A stretch of 64,000 nt of DNA, from assembly GCF_001754075.1 (NCBI RefSeq), contig NZ_MIEH01000018.1:310001-374000 (forward strand), read 5' to 3'. The notes below the pieces were generated by a model. That model ran no database searches and was not told the origin of the DNA. It saw nothing but the letters and a program-made list of their open reading frames with translations. The position numbers were made by a program, and so were the translations under genes. Source of the DNA: Merdimonas faecis. Its GTDB lineage: Bacteria > Bacillota > Clostridia > Lachnospirales > Lachnospiraceae. Positions 17,591-25,692 of this stretch are shown here, piece after piece. Position 1 is the first letter of the stretch; each line of letters begins with the position of its first letter.

Positions 17591-19015
17591 TCAGGACTCA
17601 TTTTCTAATTCCTGGTACCAGGATTCTACCGTTTTTCCTTCCGGACAACTGGCAAAAACAGTCATATCCTTTAATTCTATTTTTAGAATATCTGTGTAGT
17701 CGCCTGTTAAAAACATCATACATTTTCCGGTTTCTTTTCCGCGGAAATGTCCGATCTGGTAGTCCTTGCCGCTTCCGCCGTTAGTCCGGGTAAATTTGTC
17801 GTCCGGCATCTTATCTGTCAGCGTTACAGATAAGATATCGTCGCGGGTAAATTCACATCCATATCCGGCGGCTTCAAAGGAATAGACGCCGTCTTCCCTG
17901 GTAAATACAACTTGGGCATTTTCAAAGCCTGACACAAGGCTTACAGTCCAAAGAATGATCGCCGCCGTCAGTGCACAAAGAGCGCCGACAAACACTTTTA
18001 CTCCTGTATGTGCGAAATTAAAAGAAAAATTTATGCTATTAAAGCGGTCCTGGACCAAGATATGCGGGTCATTTGGATTGGAATACCAGCCGTTTTTCCA
18101 ATACTCGTCATCATCAATGAAGAGAGGTGACGGATCCGCGGCCAGAACCTCCCGCCGTTTTTTGACTGAACGTCCCAGAGGCAGTAGAAAGAATACTGCG
18201 GCAGAAATGATCAGCACAAAATAAACGGCATAGTTCATTCCCGGCATAGAGGGGCCGTGTCTGAAATAACAGACCGCCAGATAAAGGAACGAAATGACGT
18301 TCAGCCAGGACGCAGACAGAAGGCTCACGCTCCAGGAGTGCTTTGTCAGGCGGTTTGCAGCCAGATTAATTTCCGTCTGGTCACTGTAAACCTTATTCGG
18401 ATGCCGAAGGATCCCTACATGGAGAATCAGAAACAAAACTGAGATTCCAAGACTGGAGGCATACATGATCCAGAAAGGAAACGCTTCTTCTGAAGTCACG
18501 GCGTGTTCTGTATCTGCCAGACGAAGGAGATATGCACCCCCGCAGGCAAGAATCAGAGCAGGAAGATGCCATTGCCAGCGAAGAGCCAGCTTATCGGACG
18601 CGGCGGAAACAACGGTGTCGATCCGGACAATCTTTTTGCTTTTCTCATGAAGCCACCCGTTTTCCATTTTCAGCCGGTACATCTTTCGGTGTGGCGCAAG
18701 GATCAGATAATAGTCTCCGGCAATATACAGGAGCAGCCAGACAGACCAGACAATAATGAATACTGTAAAGTCATACAGGCAGAGCAGACTTATCAGCAGA
18801 CTTACAACCAGGTTGATCCATTGAAAAAGCTTCCAGGTCTTTTTTGCCTTCTGGCAGATTCCTTGTACATCAGGACGGGAAAGGCATGTCCACGGGATAT
18901 GGACTCCATGAACCATTCCTTCTTTGTATTCTCCTGATTTCCCGTAAGAATACCAGCAAAGAAGCACGATCAGAAGATCCGTGCCTAAAAATATAAAGAA
19001 CAAAACCCAATCCAT
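17591..19015 (-). CDS. DUF5808 domain membrane protein
   Basis: A 474-residue polytopic protein with about eight membrane helices. Residues about 305-345 (IDDDEYWKNGWYSNPNDPHI) match DUF5808, which often sits in membrane proteins paired with GntR/YtrA regulators. The extracellular or cytoplasmic C-terminus (~370-474) is a PH-like beta domain. The start is 2 bp after the GntR stop, so both are read from the palindrome-controlled promoter at 19429. The role is unknown; the pairing resembles cell-envelope stress modules. Confidence 0.75.
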   Translation of the reverse strand: MDWVLFFIFLGTDLLIVLLCWYSYGKSGEYKEGMVHGVHIPWTCLSRPDVQGICQKAKKTWKLFQWINLVVSLLISLLCLYDFTVFIIVWSVWLLLYIAGDYYLILAPHRKMYRLKMENGWLHEKSKKIVRIDTVVSAASDKLALRWQWHLPALILACGGAYLLRLADTEHAVTSEEAFPFWIMYASSLGISVLFLILHVGILRHPNKVYSDQTEINLAANRLTKHSWSVSLLSASWLNVISFLYLAVCYFRHGPSMPGMNYAVYFVLIISAAVFFLLPLGRSVKKRREVLAADPSPLFIDDDEYWKNGWYSNPNDPHILVQDRFNSINFSFNFAHTGVKVFVGALCALTAAIILWTVSLVSGFENAQVVFTREDGVYSFEAAGYGCEFTRDDILSVTLTDKMPDDKFTRTNGGSGKDYQIGHFRGKETGKCMMFLTGDYTDILKIELKDMTVFASCPEGKTVESWYQELENES

Positions 19016-19017
19016 GT

Positions 19018-19407
19018 TTACCCCTCACTTTCCACTGGCTGCATACGTCCGAACATCTGCTCGCAGATATTTAGGAATTCATCCTTTTTCATTCCCTTCA
19101 GACAGGCTTCTGCTGACAGAAGCTCCAGCTCAGATTCCAGTTTTTCTCGATACCGCTGTTCAGTCTGTTGTACCGGAAGGATCCTGGCACCTTTTCTTCT
19201 GTCAATCTCGATGAATCCTTCAGCTTTTAGAATCTGATAGGTTTTATTGACTGTCATGGAATTGATCCCTGCGTCTGCGGCCATCTGCCTGACAGAAGGA
19301 AGTGTTTCGCCAACACATAGCTCTCCTTTTCCGATACCAGTGACAATCTGGTTGCGAAGCTGTACATAGATTGGAATGTCGCTGCTCGTATCCAGAGAAA
19401 TGATCAT
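19018..19407 (-). CDS. GntR family regulator, YtrA subfamily
   Basis: A 129-residue repressor. Residues 10-75 are a GntR winged helix (YVQLRNQIVTGIGKGELCVG, then LPSVRQMAADAGINSMTV) and the short C-terminus (~50 aa) is the YtrA-type dimerisation tail without a large effector domain. YtrA regulators usually repress their own operon of membrane-protein genes. Here the operator is visible: a perfect 21-bp-arm palindrome covers the -10 of its own promoter. The gene is followed immediately by the DUF5808 membrane protein. Confidence 0.88.
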   Translation of the reverse strand: MIISLDTSSDIPIYVQLRNQIVTGIGKGELCVGETLPSVRQMAADAGINSMTVNKTYQILKAEGFIEIDRRKGARILPVQQTEQRYREKLESELELLSAEACLKGMKKDEFLNICEQMFGRMQPVESEG

Positions 19408-19428
19408 AAAACCGCCTCCCTTAGCATA

Positions 19429-19480
19429 AAAAAGTATTATCTGTATTATGTATTATAATACAGATAATACTTTTTGACAA
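19429..19480 (-). promoter_or_regulatory. Promoter with 47-bp palindromic operator for the GntR/DUF5808 operon
   Basis: AAAAAGTATTATCTGTATTA(T) at 19429-19449 is repeated perfectly in inverted form at 19455-19475 with a 5-bp centre. On the minus strand TTGTCA (-35, 19475-19480), 17 bp and TATAAT (-10, 19452-19457) fall on the palindrome. A bound GntR dimer would block RNA polymerase, so autoregulation is expected. Confidence 0.85.
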
Positions 19481-19529
19481 TTTAAATTTTGGTATATAGA
19501 CATTGACAACAATAATGCCCGTGTCAGTT

Positions 19530-19907
19530 TTATTTCTGTGCAGAGAATTCTGCGGCCCTATGAATCCACCCCATCAATTCATCGTCGATCTCTTCTGGCT
19601 CTGATATCAGAATATGGTGAGTCCACCGGTTCGGGTATGGCTCGGTAGCCACATCAATCCTGGGAGAATCAATACGTGTCTGTGTACCGATGGTCACTAC
19701 GATATATACGTCAGGGCGATCCTTTGCCTTTCGTACTTTTGCAAAGGAAACGCAGGCAAAGAGATGGCGGTTATAAAAAGAAATCTGAGTCTTCTGTACC
19801 TTAATGGTTACGTCCGGTATCTCATTCAGAATACGTGCCTCCAGCATTTCGTAAAGAGGCAGTGCATCCGGCTGGCTGTCAAAAAATCGTAACGATGCTT
19901 CATTCAT
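19530..19907 (-). CDS. DUF5655 domain protein
   Basis: A 125-residue protein. The sequence (LRFFDSQPDALPLYEMLEAR, then KVQKTQISFYNRHLFACVSF, then a final WIHRAAEFSAQK) fits DUF5655, a small domain related to predicted transport or nucleic-acid-associated folds; no function is established. I start at ATG 19907, because GGAGGG lies 9 nt upstream; a longer in-frame reading from 19976 has no ribosome-binding site. It stands alone between two operons. Confidence 0.7.
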   Translation of the reverse strand: MNEASLRFFDSQPDALPLYEMLEARILNEIPDVTIKVQKTQISFYNRHLFACVSFAKVRKAKDRPDVYIVVTIGTQTRIDSPRIDVATEPYPNRWTHHILISEPEEIDDELMGWIHRAAEFSAQK

Positions 19908-20044
19908 AAAAGAATCCCTCCCTGGATTTTCTATAAAATAAATTTCTCTACTGCAAGTATAATATATATCCTTCATCTACTGCAATGTTCTGACAGCCAT
20001 TATTTTACATCTTCGGATGCAGCCCCTTCTCTATCTTTTAAATA

Positions 20045-20461
20045 TTAGATCCGGCCTTCCATGGAACTTGTCATTGCCCGGATGTCTTCCGGTGAGATCA
20101 TATGACTTCCAAAGGGGCGCATGGCAAGAGCCATGAGCTTCATCGGATTATCGTCGGCAGCAATGCGGTTTGATACGATCTTTCCGCAGGAACGGCATCT
20201 GTGGATGATTGCCCATTCGCCGTTTTTCCGTACCCAGACGCCGATGGGCTCCATCCGCCCGCGGCAGTCCGAACTGCGGTCACCTGGCTCATTATCCAGA
20301 TGGATACTGTGCAGGCAGTTGGGACAATGGTTCCTGTGGCGGCTCCCCGCCCCTGCTGATACGACCGGCCATCCACAGATCTTACAGGTAAATGAATCTG
20401 TACAGGGATGGGTACGGAAATACTTTTTATCATATTTTCGTTTTTTCTTTTCTCGGTTCAA
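20045..20461 (-). CDS. RNHCP domain protein (first of two paralogues)
   Basis: A 138-residue zinc-ribbon-like protein. CKICGWPV, RHRNHCPNC (the RNHCP signature), a later CRG and HRCRSCGKIVSNRIAADDNP make two or three cysteine knuckles. RNHCP proteins are small presumed metal-binding proteins of unknown role. The start is TTG 20461, with AGGAGG 8 nt upstream. A second RNHCP-like gene ends 44 bp upstream; the shared order of knuckles shows a tandem duplication. Confidence 0.82.
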   Translation of the reverse strand: MNREKKKRKYDKKYFRTHPCTDSFTCKICGWPVVSAGAGSRHRNHCPNCLHSIHLDNEPGDRSSDCRGRMEPIGVWVRKNGEWAIIHRCRSCGKIVSNRIAADDNPMKLMALAMRPFGSHMISPEDIRAMTSSMEGRI

Positions 20462-20505
20462 TTTTATTTCCTCCTTTTTTCTTCATCTATCTATGAAGCT
20501 TTGAT

Positions 20506-20871
20506 TTATTTAGGCAGCTCACCGCTGCCGCCCATGATCCTGGTTAGTTCCTCCAGCCTCTCCACGGGAAACGGAGGGGATGACAGGGGCTTTGAGGCAA
20601 TGGACAGTACCTTGATCCGGCTGTCTTTTTCTGTCATCTCTACGGATGTCATCTCTCCGCACAGTCTGCACCGCTGGATGATCTCAAAGCTTTCGTCTCC
20701 TTTTACCCATATGCCTACAGGCTCCAGCATCCCTCCGCATACTTCACCTTCTGCGTCGGTTTCATGGATCCCTGAAAGGCAGCCTGGACAATGATCCGGG
20801 ATTTCAGACGATATTTCGGACAGCAGATAGCCGCAGACTGGGCATTTGTATATTTGATTCTTTTCTTTCAT
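20506..20871 (-). CDS. Divergent RNHCP domain protein (second paralogue)
   Basis: A 121-residue protein with the same knuckle order as its downstream neighbour: CPVCGYLL, DHCPGCLSG in place of RNHCPNC, GGMLEPVGIWVK (compare GRMEPIGVWVR) and RCRLCGEMTSVEMTEKD. The start ATG 20871 has GGAGGAG 7 nt upstream; a longer in-frame reading to 21132 runs through non-coding DNA. The changed signature (DHCPGC) suggests relaxed or altered ligand geometry. Confidence 0.75.
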   Translation of the reverse strand: MKEKNQIYKCPVCGYLLSEISSEIPDHCPGCLSGIHETDAEGEVCGGMLEPVGIWVKGDESFEIIQRCRLCGEMTSVEMTEKDSRIKVLSIASKPLSSPPFPVERLEELTRIMGGSGELPK

Positions 20872-21304
20872 GATCTTTCTCCTCCAAAATGTTCTTTTTC
20901 TAAATTTCACGTATTGAAAGAACAAAAAAGGACAACCCATTACTTCTGAGTTGTCCGCATACCTTTTTACCTTTAAAATCCGCTTTGACTGTTTTCCTTG
21001 TATGATTTTAGGCGTACCAAAAAGAAACCCGAAAGAAACCCGCCCATATTCAGAAGCCAGCCTGATGATCCTATCCGCAAACAGGTACAACAAAAAAACC
21101 CATCGTAACAGTTTAAGATGAGAAAAAATCATTGTCCTTTTTTGTTAGCGAATAGCCGACATCAAGCCACCTCCCTTGCTTATACTTTCCTCATGGTAGC
21201 ATAAAATATATCGTATTGCAAGTTGCCTTTGAAAAAACACAATTTCATCATATTTTTCCAGTAGAATAGAAGCGATATTTTGATGGAAATGAGGAATAAA
21301 ATCG
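20872..21304. other. 433-bp gene-free region with a terminator and a long-spaced inverted repeat
   Basis: No convincing gene was found. A minus-strand hairpin terminator lies at 20924-20956. The 15-mer AACAAAAAAGGACAA at 20921-20935 recurs inverted at 21132-21146, about 200 bp apart. On the plus strand about 36 codons are open up to a TGA near 21120 (starting GVPKRNPKETRPYSEA), without a start codon or ribosome-binding site; this could be a decayed gene end or chance. The layout would fit a small relic element. Confidence 0.4.
20924..20956 (-). terminator. Hairpin terminator or attenuator upstream of the RNHCP pair
   Basis: GGACAAC (20930-20936) pairs with GTTGTCC (20950-20956) and is followed on the minus strand by TTTTTT. 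No minus-strand gene lies just upstream, so it ends a leader transcript or attenuates the RNHCP genes. Confidence 0.55.
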
Positions 21305-21839
21305 ATGAAAAAAGAAAATCGAAAATTAGCCCAGGAACGAAGGGCGAAAGAACGGCGTACAAAAGGAACGGCGGAGGAAACTGAAAAAAGCGCTTCTGAT
21401 CGGAATCCCGATTTTGGCTGTTGTGATCCTTGCGGCTGTAATTATTTTTTCTGCCATGTCTTCTTCCGGCGACAGCGAATCATCGGAGGATCAGGCAACG
21501 GAAGACACGTCGTCAAACGACACAGGAGACACCACAGACACCGGCGCCTCCTACTCTACCGACACAGCTTTGACGGTAGAGGACGGAGACACAGTAAATA
21601 TTGACTACGTCGGAACAGTAGACGGCGAAGAATTCAGCGGTGGAAATACCAATGGAGCCGGCACGGATCTGGTGATCGGATCAGGATCTTATATCGATGA
21701 TTTTGAAGATCAGCTGATCGGCGCGCATCCTGGCAACACCCTGGAGGTTACCGTTACCTTCCCGGAAGATTACGGAGTTGAAGAGCTAAATGGCAAAGAA
21801 GCCGTATTCACGGTTACCGTTAATGGTATCTATGAATAA
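21305..21839 (+). pseudogene. FKBP-type peptidyl-prolyl isomerase, membrane-anchored, reading frame broken near the N-terminus
   Basis: ATG 21305 (GAGG 10 nt upstream) opens a basic N-terminus, [19 protein letters not shown]. The rest of the protein lies one base further on: a basic stretch, a membrane anchor ([20 protein letters not shown]), an Asp/Thr-rich linker, and an FKBP domain with [33 protein letters not shown] and the ending FTVTVNGIY. The +1 shift lies between about 21361 (AAAA) and 21389 (AAAAAA). The second frame is open from TTG 21414 to 21839 (141 aa), but that start would cut into the anchor and lacks a ribosome-binding site. This is a real mutation, slippage at the A6 run, or a sequencing error. 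Confidence 0.75.
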
Positions 21840-21841
21840 TC

Positions 21842-22882
21842 TTAAGGTTTTATAGCATATTTGATAACATGATCTTTTTTCTGTTCAAACACATCATATG
21901 CTTCCAGGATCTGATCCAGCCTGCAGCGGTGAGTGATGAGAAATTCTGCATCCAGCTTTCCACAGGCGGTCAGATCCATCATTTCCTGACAAAAGCTTCC
22001 ATCCACGCCGCCTGTCTTAAAGATCAGGTTCTTTCCATACATATCCGGCAGTGGAAGGATCTGAGGCTCTTCGTACATAGCCACGATGACGACAATGGCG
22101 CCGGGCCTTGCAATCTGCCAGGCCATTTCAAAGGTAGTATCACCACCAGCCACCTCGAATACAGTATCAGCTCCACGTCCTTCTGTCAGCTCACGGATTT
22201 CTTCCTCTATCTTATCCTTGCCAGGAACCAGCGTCAGGTCTGCAAGCCCCTTTTCTTTTGCCAGTCTAAGCCTGTATTCATCCGTGTCGATGGCAATGAT
22301 TCTGGTCGGAGTATAGAGACGCGCACACAGCATGGTGCAAAGTCCTGTCGGGCCGGCGCCGATTACGGCCACTGTGTCGGCAGGATTCAGTTCTCCGATC
22401 TTTGCCGCCCAGTATCCGGTTGAAAGGATGTCTCCATGAAACAATGCCTGTTCATCTGTCACATGATCCGGGATAATGGTAAGTCCGTTGTCTGCGAAGG
22501 GAATCCGTACATATTCTGCCTGGCCTCCGTCGATCCGACATCCGAGAGCCCAGCCTCCGTTTTTATCAGTACAGTTATTGACAGAGCCTCTCTTGCAGAA
22601 AAAACATTCTCCGCAGAAGGTCTCTACATTTACGGATACACGGTCACCGGGCTTTACCTTCTTTACAGCATTTCCCGTCTCGATCACCTTTCCTACAAAT
22701 TCATGGCCCAGGATCGTTCCCGGAACTGCTTTTGGGACCGCTCCGTGTTTGATATGGATATCACTGGAACAGATCGTGGTCAATGTGACCTCCAAAATGA
22801 CATCCCGCTCATCCAGGATTACTGGCCTTGGGCGCTCCTCAATTCCGATTTTCCCATTTCCCTGATATACAACTGCTTTCAT
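21842..22882 (-). CDS. Zinc-binding alcohol dehydrogenase (MDR family)
   Basis: A 346-residue medium-chain NAD(P)-dependent dehydrogenase. The catalytic-zinc ligands fit C37 (TTICSSDIH), the GHEFVGKV histidine, and Asp/Cys later; the structural-zinc lobe is CGECFFCKRGSVNNC. The Rossmann glycines are VIGAGPTGLC. The substrate is a secondary alcohol or polyol but is not identifiable; Asp at the end of beta-2 (AIDTDEYR) favours NAD over NADP. It ends 2 bp from the convergent FKBP gene and has the usual family length. Confidence 0.88.
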   Translation of the reverse strand: MKAVVYQGNGKIGIEERPRPVILDERDVILEVTLTTICSSDIHIKHGAVPKAVPGTILGHEFVGKVIETGNAVKKVKPGDRVSVNVETFCGECFFCKRGSVNNCTDKNGGWALGCRIDGGQAEYVRIPFADNGLTIIPDHVTDEQALFHGDILSTGYWAAKIGELNPADTVAVIGAGPTGLCTMLCARLYTPTRIIAIDTDEYRLRLAKEKGLADLTLVPGKDKIEEEIRELTEGRGADTVFEVAGGDTTFEMAWQIARPGAIVVIVAMYEEPQILPLPDMYGKNLIFKTGGVDGSFCQEMMDLTACGKLDAEFLITHRCRLDQILEAYDVFEQKKDHVIKYAIKP

Positions 22883-22903
22883 CTTTGTTCCCTTCTTCCT
22901 GCC

Positions 22904-23866
22904 CTATTTTTCTAAACGCTCTTCTGCATAATTGATAACAACTTGTTCCCGTTCCCTCTGCAAAGACTCACTTTCCTGACAGAGCTCAGTCTGCATCCGT
23001 CTCAGACGGTCCAGGATGTCCTGGATTTGTTTCTTTGTGTGCAAAGTTTTATTTTGAGATTCTGCAATTTTATTATAGACCATCCAGTCAGTAAACAAGC
23101 TATCGAAAAAATAGTCCGCAAAATGAAGGAATTCTCCGATCTCTGCCTGTATATTCCCCGAAATTTTATCCGTTACGTCGGCAAGCTCTGTCCGGAAGCT
23201 GCGAAGAGAATTCTGAAGCGTGGTGGCCTGTTCCTGTACCTGGTCCAGATGATCGTATTTTACCACATCACTGATAATCCCTCCGCCCAGCATGTCAATA
23301 GTTCCCCAGCTTTTGGCTCCCTCCAGATGCTCCAGGATCTCTTCTGTGGCCTGAAGTGCCTGCTCTCCTGCCGTGAGTGCTTCTTCGATTTCCTGATTCT
23401 GACTTTTCAGAAAGGAGAGACGTTTTTCCATCCGCATGAGCTGTTCTGCCTCTGGCGCACCGGAATTTTTGACTTGCTCTGTCCTGCTTTTCAGCAGAGA
23501 CTGATACCGCTCTTCACATTCTGGCAGTCCCTCAATTTCCCGCAGACACGCGGCAATGTCTTCATCGACAGCCCAAAGCTCACTTCTGGCTGTTTCATAC
23601 TTGACTCTGGCAGCATAGGCTTCCGCCTCTTCCTTTGACAGCTTTTCTTCCATTTGTCCGGATGCTCTGTAAAAGAAAGCTGACAGACTTCCGCGGTTCA
23701 GCCGGTCTACATCCTTTTGCTCTTTTACCATCAGTTTTTCAAGCTTTGCAGTCCGTTCTTTTAACTCCGCCTGTTGAATCTGCAGGTCAGAAAGCTTTGC
23801 TTTTGTTCTTTTCTTTTCCAGGATCTCCTGCTGGAGACGCTGGAGATCTTCACTGTAATACCTCAT
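22904..23866 (-). CDS. Hypothetical coiled-coil protein
   Basis: A 320-residue soluble protein, almost entirely heptad-like coiled coil, broken by a more globular stretch (SWGTIDMLGGGIISDVVKYD, near residues 195-215) that may be a hinge or short membrane-active helix. I recognise no family. ATG 23866 follows GGGAGG closely; GTG 23884 is an alternative. It lies 26 bp after the zinc-ribbon membrane protein gene, suggesting co-expression. Confidence 0.65.
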   Translation of the reverse strand: MRYYSEDLQRLQQEILEKKRTKAKLSDLQIQQAELKERTAKLEKLMVKEQKDVDRLNRGSLSAFFYRASGQMEEKLSKEEAEAYAARVKYETARSELWAVDEDIAACLREIEGLPECEERYQSLLKSRTEQVKNSGAPEAEQLMRMEKRLSFLKSQNQEIEEALTAGEQALQATEEILEHLEGAKSWGTIDMLGGGIISDVVKYDHLDQVQEQATTLQNSLRSFRTELADVTDKISGNIQAEIGEFLHFADYFFDSLFTDWMVYNKIAESQNKTLHTKKQIQDILDRLRRMQTELCQESESLQREREQVVINYAEERLEK

Positions 23867-23892
23867 AGTACCTCCCGTTGCCACATCTTCAC

Positions 23893-24414
23893 CTAAAAGT
23901 ATCTTTCCTTAAACTCTTCGTAACGCTCCTGCCTTAATTCATCAGCCTTTTGCTGTGCAGCCCTGTTTGCAAAAAACATGGGAATACTTGAAACAGCCAG
24001 GATCAAAACACCTCCTACAAACATGAAAATGAGCCATCGGACGCCCGCCCTTAATGTCGGTTTTAACATCTGGCTATTGATTTCATTGATGTTCAATACC
24101 TGTGCATATCTCTTTTTACCGCAGCAGGGGCAGTAAAATTTTTTGGCAAAATACCGATACTGAGGACGATTGATAAATGCGCCGTTCTTGAACTGTGTTT
24201 TTGACGTACTTACTGATTTTGACATATGTGATTCCGTGAACTGCGCAGCGTTTACATCGTAAAGAGTCCCGCATTTTTCACATTTCACATGCCCGATAAA
24301 ATCCGCATATACGATGAGCTCTTTGCTGTGCCGGAAAAACTGGATTCCACAGAAAATGACCCAGCCTAGCAACAGCGCAGACATGATAAGAAGAATGATA
24401 AATCTTGCATCCAT
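23893..24414 (-). CDS. Membrane protein with split zinc ribbon
   Basis: A 173-residue protein with two membrane helices (about residues 5-27 and 125-147). Between them CEKCGTLYDVN (near 44-54) and YCPCCGKKRYAQ (near 93-104) provide four cysteines in the CxxC...CxxC arrangement of a zinc ribbon on one side of the membrane. The C-terminus is charged and helical. Family and function are not recognised. Confidence 0.65.
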   Translation of the reverse strand: MDARFIILLIMSALLLGWVIFCGIQFFRHSKELIVYADFIGHVKCEKCGTLYDVNAAQFTESHMSKSVSTSKTQFKNGAFINRPQYRYFAKKFYCPCCGKKRYAQVLNINEINSQMLKPTLRAGVRWLIFMFVGGVLILAVSSIPMFFANRAAQQKADELRQERYEEFKERYF

Positions 24415-24468
24415 CTAAAACTTACTCCTTATGTATAATCCATATATAATGTATTATAGTCCCTAAAT

Positions 24469-24993
24469 CTACCGGATCGCTTCTATAATTTGATCCAGCG
24501 AATGATAATCAACAAAGTCCACTTTAGAATTAAAGGTTTCTATCATAGCCCGGTCCTCTGCCGTCTTTTTTTCCTCCGGGAGATTCTTGACCTTGTGATA
24601 TAACAGTGTCATCATGGTCCGATGTTTAAAACTTAGCTTTTCGTAATCAATGCCGCCTCGTAGATGAAAAATCTGTGCATTGCTCAAAAGCGTTTCAGGC
24701 ACCTGCGTCTTCAGAGAATTCCGGATATTATTTATATTTTTCTGGTCATTCACATCAGCCAGGCCTACCGTGACAAGAATGAGCTTCATATCTTCTGGCA
24801 GCAGCTTTGCAATATGCCTGAATCCTTTTAGGCCTCCCGCATATAGACCGCCGAAGTATACAAGAAGCCTGCAATCTGTCAGATCGTTTGCTGCTTCATA
24901 ACTCAGAGAAGGAATCCCTGTCATCTCGGAAAATCTTTGTGCATAGCGCTTCGTCGTTCCATATTGACTGCCATATATGATCAGACGTTCCAT
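24469..24993 (-). CDS. Flavodoxin-domain protein
   Basis: A 174-residue flavodoxin-like protein. The phosphate-binding loop IIYGSQYGTTKRYAQRFSE at the N-terminus and VYFGGLYAGGLKGFRH in the middle are typical of the flavodoxin_5/HemG-like group that binds FMN. It probably works as a small electron carrier or reductase; the partner is unknown. The DUF2200 gene ends 20 bp upstream. Confidence 0.85.
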   Translation of the reverse strand: MERLIIYGSQYGTTKRYAQRFSEMTGIPSLSYEAANDLTDCRLLVYFGGLYAGGLKGFRHIAKLLPEDMKLILVTVGLADVNDQKNINNIRNSLKTQVPETLLSNAQIFHLRGGIDYEKLSFKHRTMMTLLYHKVKNLPEEKKTAEDRAMIETFNSKVDFVDYHSLDQIIEAIR

Positions 24994-25013
24994 TCAAGTT
25001 CTCCTTTCAATTT

Positions 25014-25367
25014 TCAATTTGCCCGCAATATCTTCTCCATTTTCTTTCCTTTTGCCAGCTCATCTACAAGTTTATCCAAATAACGGATTTCCTGCATGAG
25101 AGGATCCTCGATATCTTCTACACGAACTCCGCAGACAACACCTTTGATCAGTTTTCGGTTTTCGTTCATTTTCGGGGCGTTATGAAAGAAATCTTCGTAA
25201 TTTATGGATGTTTCAGCCATCCGTTCCAGGTCCTCCGGATGATACCCGGTAAGCCAGCAGATAACCTCATCCACCTCTTCCTTCGAACGTCCCTTTTTGA
25301 CAGCTTTGTTTACTAAAAGAGGATAAATTTTGGAGAACTCCATCTTGTATACTTTTTCGTTGTTCAT
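25014..25367 (-). CDS. DUF2200 family protein
   Basis: A 117-residue cytoplasmic protein. [32 protein letters not shown] and the ending [17 protein letters not shown] are diagnostic for DUF2200, a widespread family of unknown function. I start at ATG 25367 (GGAGG 5 nt upstream), where family similarity begins; ATG 25400 also has AGGAG at 9 nt. Transcription probably starts from repeat module A, about 160 nt upstream. Confidence 0.82.
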   Translation of the reverse strand: MNNEKVYKMEFSKIYPLLVNKAVKKGRSKEEVDEVICWLTGYHPEDLERMAETSINYEDFFHNAPKMNENRKLIKGVVCGVRVEDIEDPLMQEIRYLDKLVDELAKGKKMEKILRAN

Positions 25368-25380
25368 ATAACCCTCCATA

Positions 25381-25482
25381 TCATATTCCGTAACCGGCAT
25401 GGAAGTACTCTCCTGCCCCTACGATTTCCATATATTTTAGAAAGCCATGCTCGTAATCCTCAGGATAAGTAAAAGAAACATT
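25381..25482 (-). pseudogene. 3' remnant of an unidentified gene in the DUF2200 leader
   Basis: After a TGA at 25483 a frame of 33 codons reads like a protein end (FTYPEDYEHGFLKYMEIV, then [12 protein letters not shown] and stop) but has no start codon. It sits between repeat module A and DUF2200. The parent family is not identified. Confidence 0.35.
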
Positions 25483-25526
25483 TCATTTTCTGTACGCATA
25501 TCGTCTCTATGCCCCCTTCTTTGTCC

Positions 25527-25605
25527 ATTATATCATCCAATGATTTCCCTGTCATTTTCTTTCTCGTGGATATAAAAAAAGAGCAGACCACTGATTTGTC
25601 TGCTC
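25527..25605 (-). repeat. Terminator-promoter module, copy A
   Basis: Copy A of a four-copy intergenic repeat. In the minus direction a perfect 8-bp hairpin (arms 25598-25605 and 25581-25588) with a T7 run ends the upstream transcript. A shared stretch GAAAGAAAATGACAGGGAAA follows, with ATGACA as -35 (25550-25555), 17 bp, and TATAAT (25527-25532). It lies between the XRE gene and DUF2200. Confidence 0.8.
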
Positions 25606-25617
25606 CGTAAAATTGAA

Positions 25618-25692
25618 GTTATAGTCAAACCTGGATCCGTGGCAGGGACAGTTCCAGCAGTTTATACCCATAATTCTCTGCAAAGTTTGGTT
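25618..25692 (-). pseudogene. Possible Rieske-domain fragment
   Basis: Directly after the XRE gene stop, and in the same frame, the sequence reads CWNCPCHGSRFDYN. That is the second cluster-binding box of a Rieske [2Fe-2S] domain as found at the end of Rieske/FAD oxidoreductases. Neither the first box (C-x-H) nor a start is present. Another frame over the same bases (NFAENYGYKLLELSLPRIQV, stop) is also protein-like, so one of the two is chance. Confidence 0.35.

Noticed and set aside
20970-21120. Plus-strand ORF starting GVPKRNPKETRPYSEA as an integrase remnant
   Set aside because: No catalytic motif, start codon or ribosome-binding site; too short to call.
21384-21390. Canonical -1 slippery heptamer A-AAA-AAG in the FKBP gene
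   Set aside because: The sequence is there but is out of phase with the incoming frame, and the required change is +1, not -1; plain slippage in the A6 run or a mutation is more likely.
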